Shown: one piece after another, positions 1-7,591 of the stretch
How the letters are laid out: each line of letters opens with the position of its first letter
Position numbering within the stretch: position 1 is the stretch's first letter
Source: Acidobacteriaceae bacterium
GTDB taxonomy: Bacteria; Acidobacteriota; Terriglobia; Terriglobales; Acidobacteriaceae
Direction: 5' to 3'
Assembly: GCA_030042915.1 (NCBI GenBank)
Contig: JASHYS010000219.1
Coordinates: 1-8,860, forward strand
Length of the DNA: 8,860 nucleotides
Made by a program: the position numbers and the translations under genes
The notes under the pieces: generated by a model
Seen by the model: only the letters and a program-made list of their open reading frames with translations
What the model was told of the DNA's origin: nothing
Database searches by the model: none

Positions 1-293
1 TCATCGCGTAACGCCGTGATTTGTTCGTGCAATCCACCGGAGCGCACTTCCACTCCGTTCGCCAGCGCGGTCGCCGCCGACTCTGAGGACGACGTCGTCT
101 GATTTGACTGCGACCAGAGCATCGCAGAGGCAAAAATGGCGAGGATCACTGCGGTACAGGAGTTTTCCAGCCGCTCACAGACAAAGCCGCGACCGCCGAG
201 TGGCTTTTTCCTTAGGAAAAAGACACATTGCACGACCCCGAAAATGCCGTCTACAAACTGGAAAACTGCTCTAAAAGTGCGGTTCAAGCGCAT
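1..293 (-). CDS. Exported protein, 5' part only; possible family-31 glycoside hydrolase N-terminus
   Basis: This gene is open at the left window edge; 97 residues are visible. The ATG at 293 has an AGGAG ribosome binding site 6 nt upstream, and the frame stays open to position 1. Residues 1-46 are a basic, unusually long N-region with a small hydrophobic patch at 14-27. Residues 47-60 form a clear hydrophobic export segment. A Ser/Thr/Ala-rich linker follows, then NGVEVRSGGLHEQITALRD at 79-97. The 'ITALRD' pattern after a short beta-strand resembles what I remember from the N-terminal domain of acidobacterial GH31 alpha-xylosidase/alpha-glucosidase enzymes, where it continues into 'D.LRVR'. 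That identification rests on about 15 residues, so the product name is tentative; coding status and export are better supported. The gene lies 69 nt downstream of the TPR gene in the same direction with no terminator between, so co-transcription with the receptor and TPR genes is likely. A periplasmic glycosidase would fit a sugar-uptake operon. Confidence 0.62.
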   Translation of the reverse strand, partial: MRLNRTFRAVFQFVDGIFGVVQCVFFLRKKPLGGRGFVCERLENSCTAVILAIFASAMLWSQSNQTTSSSESAATALANGVEVRSGGLHEQITALRD

Positions 294-299
294 GAATGA

Positions 300-304
300 C
301 TCCT
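300..304 (-). promoter_or_regulatory. Ribosome binding site fixing the ATG at 293
   Basis: On the minus strand AGGAG lies 6 nt before ATG 293. It is the strongest Shine-Dalgarno match near this frame. In-frame GTG alternatives at 233 and 149 have only a weak G-run or nothing in front. This supports the long N-terminal extension before the hydrophobic segment, unusual as it is. Confidence 0.6.
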
Positions 305-362
305 GGGAACAAAGCATTTCTTGCGGCTATGTCCATGAGGAAGAAAAATGAGCTGTGCTAGG

Positions 363-2324
363 TCAAGGCGCGCCGGGCTGGTGGGCAGACGATTCCAGCG
401 GGGCCAGATCGGGATCCTGAACCTGCTTGTAACCTCGATCCTCGCGCTGCTGTTTGATCGCCTTCATGCGGTTGATCGCATCGGTTGCGTCTTTGGTGTC
501 TCCGATCTGGCGGTAAAGGCGGGCAAGCAAGTACTGAATCGAGCCGTCTTCGTCGCTCGATTCTCCCAGTTTGAGTTGTTTGATCGCCTCCTGCGTTCTG
601 CCGGTCTCGGCGTACACTTTCCCCATCAGCGCGTGAACACGGGGAAGCATCTGTGGCTTGGCGCTGAGACTCTTGGTCACATAAGACTCGGCCTCCGCGT
701 ACTGACGCTGGCCTATCAGCGCCTCGGCCACAATCAGGTTCAGCTCCGGATCGTCCGGGCTGCGCAGCAGCGCCGCTTGCGCAATCTCAATCGCGCCCTT
801 GGAATTGTTATTCCTCAGATACACGGTGGCCAGGCCCAGCATGGCGGCCGGGTCTCCGGGAGCAAGTGCAAGCGCCTTCGCATACTCGGCCTGCGCATCG
901 TCCTCCCGCTCCAGTTGGTGGTAGATGTCACCCAAAAGAACATGGCTTCGCGGAGAGTCTGGCTCCAAATCCTGGAACCGCGACAAGGATTCAAATGCCA
1001 GCCGCTCGTTGGACTGAATCGACCAGTAAAGCCCTTCAAGGGAGTGCGGCGTTCGGGCCAGTATGGCGCGTGCTGCGTCGGTTGCCCGCTGATTGTCGCC
1101 GGTCAAAAACGCGCAGGTCGCCAGAACGCGCAGTTGCACCGCGCTCAACGGGGAAGGACTAGCCTCGGCCCGGCGCGCGCACTGCTCGAATTGCCCCGCC
1201 GCATAGTCCTGCTCCGCCGTGCGGCGTGTTCCGGCAGATGCCGCGGCAGCAGCCACGGCCATTGCGGGCGGCGGCTCATTGGGATTTGTTGTCCCTTGGT
1301 CCGAAAGATCGAACGCGACCATCAGCGCGCTGCGCAAATCGGCCGGCAATTCCCCGCGCGCGCCGATCAGCAACGCGCCAGCTGCGGCCGACGCCTTCTC
1401 GGCCGACAATCCCTCGAGCAGTACGGCCGCATTGGACTTCACGAAGCCATGATCCCGCTCCCACAATTCGTTCAACAGCTTAACGGCCTGCGCCGGCTCG
1501 CTGCCATCCAGCGCCAGTCTCGCCTGGCCCAGAATCGCCAGGCCGCATTCCGGATGTAACGCACGTTCCGCGGAAAATGCCGCACTTGCTCCCTGCTGAT
1601 CGTGCGCCCTCAAAAGCGCAAAGCCCCGTTCCGATCTCAGGCAAGGAGGCTGGTCCTTGGCATCGAGCAGGGTTTTATAAAGGCTCGCGGCTTCGCTGAA
1701 TCGCCCCTGTTTTGCCAGCGACTCAGCATAGAGCGCGCCGGAATACGGCGACTCTTTGCCTTCCCCCGACATCGTGCGCGCCTCTTCTTCTACCTCGTCC
1801 AGGCGGGCGATGCCCAATGTGAACCAGGCAGGGCCCAGCTTCGGATCGAGAGAAGTTGCGCGTTCAAGCTGGTTAGCAGCCGCCGCATATTTTCGCTGAG
1901 CAACATACGTGCGGCCCAGCGCCAATGGCGCCTGCGGATCGTTTTTGTTCAACTTTTCCGCAGTCAGCAAATAGGGAACCGCGTCCTGTGCCCTGCCAAG
2001 GTGCGAGAATTCGATGCCCAGGAAAAGATTGGGCACATATAACGAAGGATCGAGACGACGGGCGTGCTGAAAGCTCTCAATTGCTCCTGGAATGTCTCCG
2101 GACTCGTGTTGCATCAGTCCGAGATTGGCCCAGAGCTGCGGCATGTTGGCTTCGATCCTCACTGCCTGCTTGTAGTCGCTCGCCGCAGTCGCGTAATCTC
2201 CCGCGGTCTGAGCCTGTTGAGCCTCGCCAAGCAGAGATTCAAGTGGGGAGCCCGGCGCCTGCTGGCCGAATCCGATCACGGATCCGGCCAGCAGGACGAG
2301 CAGGAGTTGGGCGCAATGCTTCAC
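363..2324 (-). CDS. Secreted TPR-repeat protein
   Basis: This 653-residue protein probably acts as a periplasmic or surface scaffold for protein-protein contacts; no enzymatic motif is visible. Residues 1-20 are a signal peptide (basic start, Leu/Val core, ending near Gly-Phe-Gly before QQAP). No lipobox cysteine follows, so the mature protein is probably soluble. TPR units run in blocks: about 30-160 (e.g. WANLGLMQHESGDIPGAIES, then 'A..LDP' turns), 200-260, 370-430 and 458-620, each with the typical W/L-G-Y-A-P spacing. An acidic stretch (about 176-191) and a Pro/Ala-rich stretch (about 345-365) separate the blocks as likely linkers. The start is GTG, 7 nt after the stop of the receptor gene, with no good Shine-Dalgarno sequence. 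Translational coupling to the receptor is therefore likely. Secreted TPR proteins next to Oar-like receptors recur in acidobacteria, but their role is not established. Confidence 0.9.
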   Translation of the reverse strand: MKHCAQLLLVLLAGSVIGFGQQAPGSPLESLLGEAQQAQTAGDYATAASDYKQAVRIEANMPQLWANLGLMQHESGDIPGAIESFQHARRLDPSLYVPNLFLGIEFSHLGRAQDAVPYLLTAEKLNKNDPQAPLALGRTYVAQRKYAAAANQLERATSLDPKLGPAWFTLGIARLDEVEEEARTMSGEGKESPYSGALYAESLAKQGRFSEAASLYKTLLDAKDQPPCLRSERGFALLRAHDQQGASAAFSAERALHPECGLAILGQARLALDGSEPAQAVKLLNELWERDHGFVKSNAAVLLEGLSAEKASAAAGALLIGARGELPADLRSALMVAFDLSDQGTTNPNEPPPAMAVAAAAASAGTRRTAEQDYAAGQFEQCARRAEASPSPLSAVQLRVLATCAFLTGDNQRATDAARAILARTPHSLEGLYWSIQSNERLAFESLSRFQDLEPDSPRSHVLLGDIYHQLEREDDAQAEYAKALALAPGDPAAMLGLATVYLRNNNSKGAIEIAQAALLRSPDDPELNLIVAEALIGQRQYAEAESYVTKSLSAKPQMLPRVHALMGKVYAETGRTQEAIKQLKLGESSDEDGSIQYLLARLYRQIGDTKDATDAINRMKAIKQQREDRGYKQVQDPDLAPLESSAHQPGAP

Positions 2325-2331
2325 GAATGGA

Positions 2332-5300
2332 TTACCAGTAGAATTTTCCTGCCCACTGCACCACTCTACCCGGGAACGCGGTTGTGATGAGACCGAAGCT
2401 AGCGGGACTATATAGACTCATATTCCCAGGTCCCGGGGCATAGAAGTTTGGATGGTTCAAGGAGTTGAAGGTCTCAAAGCGGAATTGAGCCCTCATCTTC
2501 TCTCCAATGTTCCAGTTCTTTTCAAGAGCGCTATCCCAGTTTGTGTAATGCGGTCCGCGAAGATTTGAGAGGTAGCGCGGCGCATCGCCGAAACTGCCAT
2601 ACGGCGCATAGGCGAAAGCTGAGATGTTCGCCCAGGAGTTGGGCACAGTGCTGCTGATCGTTTGATGTGCCGGTTTTGGATTCCCAACGACATCCGGCCT
2701 GGGATCGCCGCCGTAGGAGTTCCACTGGTTTCCAAAGACGCTCAGCGGAATTCCGTCTTTGAAGGCTGCGATTCCTGAAAGCTCCCACCCGCCAACCACG
2801 GCATCCGCCACGCGGTTCATTCCCGAACCCACCGCCTTGCCGCGGCCGATGGGCAGTTGATAGCTGTAGCTGGCCACCAGCGCCTGCGGAATATCGCCCG
2901 CGTCCACGCTCTTTTCGCCGGCGATGTTGTAGTAGTTTGCAGTGGCGGCCCAGTTCGCCGCTCCATTGTACGACCATGCGTTGTTGCCCTCCACGTTATC
3001 CAGGAACTTGGAATAGGTGTAAGACACCAGCGCGGTAAGCCCTTTGCTGATGCGGTGGTTGTAAGTCACCTGCAGGCTGTTGTAGAGGGATTGGCCCAGA
3101 GGCGCGTCATCCTGGGTTACCCCGCAATACTGCGGATACGCCAGAAGAGTATCAGCCAGCGGAATCGTCGCCGAGTCCAGACTGTACCCGGAGCAGCTGC
3201 TTGCTGCGACTTGCCCATTCGTCGCACTGGTGAGGTTGGTCAAAGCCGTACCCAGCGGGTTCGGTGCCAGGGCGCCGAGCTGGTTGGCGGTATAGGTCTG
3301 CAGATACTTCGGATTCAGCTGGTTGTATTCCCAGCCAGGAGAAACCATACGAACACCGCGGTTGCCGATGTAGTCCACGTCCAGCACATCACTCGGCGTG
3401 AAGGCATATTGCACGCCCAGCAGCCATTGTTGAACGTAAGGAGACGGGTTGCTCCGAAAGACTCCGCCCGTGCTATTGCCGTCTTGTTGATACGAGCCGT
3501 TTGCGCTGCCGGTAATCTGCGCGTATTGGCCGCCCCAGGGATTGCTGGTGCTGATATTCGGATTCGGAGTAATTCCGCCGTCCAGGCTTAGGTTGGCGTT
3601 GGTTGTCGCAGTGAAGCCATCCGTATCGATTGAGCCGGAGCTGCTAACCGATTCCGGATAGAAAATTCCATATCCGCCGTGAATTACCGCCTTCGGAATT
3701 GCCTGATACGAGAAGCCAAAGCGCGGCGCGATGTTTTTGTAGTTCGGGTTGTAAATATACCGGTTGCCGGGCCCCAGGAACTGGAGCGCACCCAGCAGAG
3801 GCTCGCCTGCCACATAGCTCAGCGGGTTCAGCGCTTGCGGGTTGAAGATCGAACCCTCGTTATGACGCGAAGTGAATGGAGTCTGAATCTCATAGCGCAG
3901 GCCCAGGTTAAGCGTCAGATTGCGAGTCGCTCTCCAATCGTCCTGCACATACTCGCCAAAAAGATGATTCGACACATAGGGCGTGGTCGGTGTTCCCACG
4001 CTTGCACCGTCCATCACGCCGAGCAGCGCCTCAGCCACTCCGTTACCGGTGAAGCTGACTCCTGGTGTTCCCGCCAGGGGATTCGGTCCGCCCGTGTAGT
4101 TGCCGTCGAATGTCAGGGAGTCGGAGTAATAGTTGTACTGGTCGAAGACCTGCTCTACACCCATGAACCCGAAGTTGACTGTGTTCTTTCCCAGCGACTT
4201 GATCAGGTCAACCGCCACTGTGCCCACAGGTCCGTGGTTGTTAACCCCCTCTGTGTTTCCACTGAATGGCCCCAGTTGGGAGATACCGTTCCCGAAATTG
4301 ACCGTCGGAAACAAGGGGTCCTCTTGATTGACGTAGGCCGGTAGTCCCAGAGTCGTCGAGGGGTTGAAACCGATCGACTGATTGGTAGAGGTTTCATGCC
4401 AAATCTGGACGCCCGAAGTGATGTTCATCGTGAAGGTGGGACTGAAAACATGCGTAAGCCCCGCCCACATGCCCCAGCGGTTGTTGGGCCGCTGGTTGCC
4501 TTGGCCTGCCGGATCGGATCCCCAGTTATCAGCAGCGCCGGTCTTTGCTTCTTCCTTGTAGGAGTAACGGAAATAAGCGTTGTTATTGCTGTTGATATTC
4601 TGGTCGACCCTGATCCCGTACTCGTTCCAATACGTGGGCGCCTCGCCGGCTAAAACCAGGTTGTTGGGCACATTGCCCGGCGTTTTCGCCGCAGGAAAAT
4701 AGCTGAGCAGCTTGGATCCGACAGGATCGGGCGTATAGCCGGCCAGGTTGCTCAGAATATTCCCCGGAATCGGGTTGCGGATGTAGCCGGTCTGCGTTGC
4801 CAGAAGGCCAGTCCCATATGGGTTGCTCGGAGTCTTGGCATCCACTTCGCCGGCGGTAATGGCATGACCGCTGCGCGGATCATAGATCTGGCCGTCATAG
4901 ATGGGTCGTCCCAGTGCGTCGGTGGCCGCAGCCGTGCTCGCCAGCTGCTCTGAGAAGTTCCCGGCCAGGAAGTTGGTGTCTGGCACCGTGTATTCGGAGG
5001 GCGATGGCGTGTTCGCATGGAAATGCTCGTAGAGGCCGAAGATGAACGTCTTGTCCCGCTGCTTATACACGCCGGGGATGTACAACGGGCCTCCGGCAGT
5101 TCCGCCAACCTGGTTGCGGCTGAATGTGCAGAGGTTCGTGTTCAGCAGACCCTGGCAGCTGCCGGGGGATTGAAAGTAATTAAGCGCGTTGAAGTTGTTG
5201 TTGGAATAAAACTCGTACGCCGAACCGTGGAAGTCGCGCGTTCCCGACTTGGTGACCACGTTCACCACGTTGCCCGTACTCCATCCGTACTGGGCCGTGA

Positions 5301-6045
5301 ACGAGTTGTTCTGGATCTTGAATTCCTGAACCGCGTCAACGCCGGGGACAAAGATCACCCCGCCCCATTCCGTGTCGGTATCCCATGAACCGTCCACCAG
5401 GAAGGCCGTAGTTCCAAAGAACCCGCCGGCGAAGTTCATGAACGAGATGTCCTGATCCGCGGTGTCCGTTGTGTTGCTGCCGCCACCCAGCAGCAGCTGC
5501 CCTTCCGACGTGTTTTGGACTGAAGAGTTGAGCGTGGCCAGGCCATAAACGTTGCGCACGTTCAGCGGTAGCTCCACAATCTGCTTCGCATCCAGGCTCG
5601 CAGCCACGTTGGAGTTGTCGGTGTTCAGTGACGACGCATCCGCCATCACGGTTACCGTTTGCGCTTCCGTTCCCACAGTCAGAACCACATTCTGCGTGGC
5701 GGTCTGGGCGGCATCCAGAGCGATTCCATTCTGCTTATAGGTCTCAAAGCCCTGCATCTTCACCGTCAAAATGTAATCCGACGGCGGCAACTGGCTGAAC
5801 GCATAGCGGCCCAGGACGTCGGTTTTGAACTCCCGGGTCACACCATTCTGGGAGCTTGTCAATGTCGCGACGGCCCCTGCGACAACCGCACCTGACGGAT
5901 CCGTGACTGTTCCCGAGAGCGATGCTGTCGTTGTGGCTATTTGGGCGTTGCACCACGGAGTGACGCTCGCCATTAGGGCCAGCAGAACCGCGAGTCCACT
6001 CCAAAACCAGAGAGACTTTGATATGCGCTTCCGATTCGTCTTCAA
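2332..6045 (-). CDS. Oar-like TonB-dependent outer-membrane receptor
   Basis: A large outer-membrane beta-barrel of 1237 residues, in the usual size range for Oar-like receptors of Acidobacteriota. Such proteins are thought to take up or bind large substrates with TonB energy; the substrate cannot be read from sequence. The signal peptide (residues 1-34) has a basic start, a Leu/Ala core and a cut near CNA/Q. Next comes a carboxypeptidase-regulatory-like beta-sandwich (about 38-125; SLSGTVTDPSGAVVAGA, then 'D..GRYAFSQLPPSDY'). The plug follows, with ELPLNVRNVYGLATL, an FLVDGSWDTD stretch and the QNNSFTAQYGWSTGNVVNVV segment. The remainder is a long barrel rich in aromatic, Asn and Gly residues. 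The chain ends in WAGKFYW, a terminal aromatic as expected for BAM-assembled barrels. I chose the TTG start because AGGAGG lies 7 nt upstream and it places the signal peptide at the very N-terminus. The in-frame GTG at 6093 would add 16 basic residues and has no comparable site. No frameshift is seen. It is the first gene of a minus-strand operon. Confidence 0.93.
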   Translation of the reverse strand: MKTNRKRISKSLWFWSGLAVLLALMASVTPWCNAQIATTTASLSGTVTDPSGAVVAGAVATLTSSQNGVTREFKTDVLGRYAFSQLPPSDYILTVKMQGFETYKQNGIALDAAQTATQNVVLTVGTEAQTVTVMADASSLNTDNSNVAASLDAKQIVELPLNVRNVYGLATLNSSVQNTSEGQLLLGGGSNTTDTADQDISFMNFAGGFFGTTAFLVDGSWDTDTEWGGVIFVPGVDAVQEFKIQNNSFTAQYGWSTGNVVNVVTKSGTRDFHGSAYEFYSNNNFNALNYFQSPGSCQGLLNTNLCTFSRNQVGGTAGGPLYIPGVYKQRDKTFIFGLYEHFHANTPSPSEYTVPDTNFLAGNFSEQLASTAAATDALGRPIYDGQIYDPRSGHAITAGEVDAKTPSNPYGTGLLATQTGYIRNPIPGNILSNLAGYTPDPVGSKLLSYFPAAKTPGNVPNNLVLAGEAPTYWNEYGIRVDQNINSNNNAYFRYSYKEEAKTGAADNWGSDPAGQGNQRPNNRWGMWAGLTHVFSPTFTMNITSGVQIWHETSTNQSIGFNPSTTLGLPAYVNQEDPLFPTVNFGNGISQLGPFSGNTEGVNNHGPVGTVAVDLIKSLGKNTVNFGFMGVEQVFDQYNYYSDSLTFDGNYTGGPNPLAGTPGVSFTGNGVAEALLGVMDGASVGTPTTPYVSNHLFGEYVQDDWRATRNLTLNLGLRYEIQTPFTSRHNEGSIFNPQALNPLSYVAGEPLLGALQFLGPGNRYIYNPNYKNIAPRFGFSYQAIPKAVIHGGYGIFYPESVSSSGSIDTDGFTATTNANLSLDGGITPNPNISTSNPWGGQYAQITGSANGSYQQDGNSTGGVFRSNPSPYVQQWLLGVQYAFTPSDVLDVDYIGNRGVRMVSPGWEYNQLNPKYLQTYTANQLGALAPNPLGTALTNLTSATNGQVAASSCSGYSLDSATIPLADTLLAYPQYCGVTQDDAPLGQSLYNSLQVTYNHRISKGLTALVSYTYSKFLDNVEGNNAWSYNGAANWAATANYYNIAGEKSVDAGDIPQALVASYSYQLPIGRGKAVGSGMNRVADAVVGGWELSGIAAFKDGIPLSVFGNQWNSYGGDPRPDVVGNPKPAHQTISSTVPNSWANISAFAYAPYGSFGDAPRYLSNLRGPHYTNWDSALEKNWNIGEKMRAQFRFETFNSLNHPNFYAPGPGNMSLYSPASFGLITTAFPGRVVQWAGKFYW

Positions 6046-6052
6046 TGTGAAG

Positions 6053-6058
6053 CCTCCT
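6053..6058 (-). promoter_or_regulatory. Ribosome binding site fixing the TTG start at 6045
   Basis: A full AGGAGG on the minus strand sits 7 nt before TTG 6045. This is the best Shine-Dalgarno sequence in the window and decides the receptor start against the upstream in-frame GTG at 6093. Confidence 0.8.
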
Positions 6059-6152
6059 GTTGCTTTCTTCCCCTTGCGCGGGCGAAATTCCACCGGCTTG
6101 ACCAGGCAAACGGTTCGAGTTCATCGCCGCGGGTAATCGAATAGCGGAGACC

Positions 6153-6183
6153 ATTCTAGGCATTTCGATTGAGAGACTGTTAA
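6153..6183 (-). promoter_or_regulatory. Candidate promoter of the receptor operon
   Basis: On the minus strand a -10-like TAGAAT (6158-6153, one mismatch to consensus) is preceded by TTAACA (6183-6178) with a 19-nt spacer, slightly longer than ideal. Transcription would start near 6146, giving a leader of about 100 nt before TTG 6045. The -35 element overlaps the first TAAGG/CCTTA dyad, which would allow direct control by a bound regulator. This is read from consensus only. Confidence 0.35.
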
Positions 6184-6245
6184 GGTCCTTACGGTACCGG
6201 CAGAGCGGTTCCTTACGGATAAGGGGAAAATTCTTATCAGGTAAG
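6181..6245. promoter_or_regulatory. Cluster of TAAGG/CCTTA dyads, candidate operator
   Basis: Three inverted repeats lie close together between the divergent genes. They are TAAGG-t-CCTTA at 6181-6191 (perfect arms), CCTTA-cgga-TAAGG at 6211-6224 (perfect arms, opposite order), and a weaker CTTA-tcagg-TAAG at 6233-6245. In addition TCCTTACGG occurs twice as a direct repeat (6186-6194 and 6210-6218). A further single CCTTA lies at 6315-6319, just before the regulator's -10. The centres of the first two dyads are about 31.5 bp apart, or three helical turns. Such an array fits binding of a dimeric or oligomeric regulator, most simply the adjacent winged-helix protein. Binding itself is inferred. 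Confidence 0.45.
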
Positions 6246-6323
6246 TTCCTCTATGTCGATTGATCTCAGTCAGTTGCAAACCACGCCGAATTCATGCTTA
6301 ACGACGGCAAGTTGCCTTAGGGT

Positions 6324-6329
6324 TATAAT
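6324..6329 (+). promoter_or_regulatory. -10 element of the regulator gene
   Basis: A perfect TATAAT lies 20 nt before the chosen ATG at 6350. There is no convincing -35 at normal spacing; the nearest are TTAACG at 6298-6303 with a 20-nt gap, or poor matches. The promoter may therefore depend on an activator. A start near 6336 would give a very short leader of about 14 nt. Confidence 0.5.
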
Positions 6330-6339
6330 CGCTGCGACC

Positions 6340-6343
6340 GGAG
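6340..6343 (+). promoter_or_regulatory. Ribosome binding site choosing ATG 6350
   Basis: GGAG ends directly against the upstream ATG (6344), leaving no spacer, but stands 6 nt before the in-frame ATG at 6350. This favours 6350 as the start; the difference is two residues. Confidence 0.5.
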
Positions 6344-6349
6344 ATGAAT

Positions 6350-7591
6350 ATGTTGACGGCTTCGGCGGGCCAGAATCACGAGAGCGTGAGCAAGGCCGCT
6401 AAGAGCGCTATCGGGGAACAGTTGGAGCGTTTGGTGGCCAGCCCCTACTTCAGCCACAGCAAGCGGCTGCCCAACTTCCTGCGCTTCGTGGTCGAGCACA
6501 CTCTGGCCGGAGACTCGGAGAACATCAAGGAACGCACCATCGGCATTGAGATTTTCGGCCGCGACGCCGACTACGATACGGCCTCCGACCCCATTGTCCG
6601 CGTCACTGCCGCCGAAATCCGCAAGCGCATGGCCCAGTATTACCAGGATCCCGCGCACGAAGAGGAATTGCGCATCACCCTGCCGTCGGGATCCTATGTC
6701 CCGCAGTTTTATCGCCCCAGGACTGGCAGCGATTTCGGCTTGCCGGAGGTCGATGCCCTTGCTGCGCCGCCGGCGGAGCACACCGCACCGCCCGAGGCGT
6801 CCGCCCATATCGGGTGGCCTATGGCGTCGGTCCTCGTCCTGGTCGCCGCCGGTCTGGTGGCGGCGGGCACGGTATGGCTCTGGCAGCGAACCCATCGTTC
6901 CGGATTCGATGAGTTTTGGCAGCCCCTGATCGCCACCAACGATCCGGTCCTGCTATGCATTGCTGACCAGAACGAATACTCGGTCATCGCATTGCGCGAT
7001 GCTGCGCAGCCGTCGCGCCAGGTGCTGCTCAGCGATACCCTCACTGCCGTGGTCATCGATGATCTCAGTGCCACCGTCAAGGTCGCCGGCATCCTTCAGT
7101 CCAGCGGAAAACAATACTCGCTCAAGGGCGAAGGCGCCACCACCCTCGATGATCTCCGTCGCGGGCCTACGGTCTTTGTCGGCGCCTACGACAACGCCTG
7201 GACGCTGCGCCTCACCAACTCCCTCCGCTATCACTTCGCCAACGATGCCGGCATTATGCACCTTTGGATTGCCGATAGCACCTCGCCCAGCCGCTCCAAC
7301 TGGAGCGTCGACCGCGGCGTGCAGATGGCCACCAATATTTATCGCGATTACGCCATCGTGGCCCGATTTACCGACAGCGACACAGGGAAGGTTGCCGTCG
7401 TCGCCGCCGGAATCGGACGCGGCGGAACCCGCGTGGCCGGCGAATTCCTCACCGACAATGCCGATCTCACCCAGCTCATGCGCCTCGCCCATCAGGCCGG
7501 CGACAAGAAGAACCTCGAAGTCGTCCTTAGCACCCAGATTATTGATGGTGAACCCGGCTCACCCAAGATCGAGGCCACCTACTTCTGGTAG
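6350..7591 (+). CDS. Membrane-anchored winged-helix-like transcription regulator (acidobacterial family)
   Basis: A 413-residue protein. Residues about 20-122 form a compact domain containing YFSHSKRLPNFLRFVVEHTL, KERTIGIEIFGRDADYD, the basic helix SDPIVRVTAAEIRKRMAQYY and a closing hairpin ITLPSGSYVPQF. I read the last two as the recognition helix and wing of an OmpR-type DNA-binding fold. A Pro/Ala-rich linker leads to one membrane helix at about 156-178 (ASVLVLVAAGLVAAGTVWLW), followed by Arg/His. The remaining ~230 residues would be periplasmic. They carry TTLDDLRRGPTVFVGAYDN followed by AWTLRLTNSLRY, a block I remember from uncharacterised acidobacterial homologues, some labelled adenylate cyclase; no cyclase motif is visible here. 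The topology resembles ToxR/CadC one-component sensors. The gene is divergent from the receptor operon with shared control DNA, so it probably regulates that operon and itself. The ligand is unknown. DNA binding is inferred from fold-like pattern, not shown. Confidence 0.85.
   Translation: MLTASAGQNHESVSKAAKSAIGEQLERLVASPYFSHSKRLPNFLRFVVEHTLAGDSENIKERTIGIEIFGRDADYDTASDPIVRVTAAEIRKRMAQYYQDPAHEEELRITLPSGSYVPQFYRPRTGSDFGLPEVDALAAPPAEHTAPPEASAHIGWPMASVLVLVAAGLVAAGTVWLWQRTHRSGFDEFWQPLIATNDPVLLCIADQNEYSVIALRDAAQPSRQVLLSDTLTAVVIDDLSATVKVAGILQSSGKQYSLKGEGATTLDDLRRGPTVFVGAYDNAWTLRLTNSLRYHFANDAGIMHLWIADSTSPSRSNWSVDRGVQMATNIYRDYAIVARFTDSDTGKVAVVAAGIGRGGTRVAGEFLTDNADLTQLMRLAHQAGDKKNLEVVLSTQIIDGEPGSPKIEATYFW

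Noticed and set aside
348..1559. 403-residue plus-strand open frame opposite the TPR gene
   Set aside because: It lies wholly antisense to a well-supported TPR protein, is rich in Arg/Gln/Gly with no recognisable domain, and has no ribosome binding site of note. It is a typical antisense shadow of high-GC coding DNA.
2857..4344. Plus-strand open frames of 244 and 221 residues opposite the receptor gene
   Set aside because: Both are antisense to the continuous receptor frame, with composition expected from reverse reading of its codons and no domain features.
6181..6245. CRISPR-like or iteron repeat array
   Set aside because: The repeats are only 5-9 bp, mostly inverted, and few in number, in a divergent promoter between two protein genes. 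An operator cluster is the simpler reading.
6323..7492. Minus-strand open frames of 190 and 179 residues opposite the regulator
   Set aside because: These antisense frames are Gly/Val/Ala-rich, have no promoter or ribosome binding site and show no motif.
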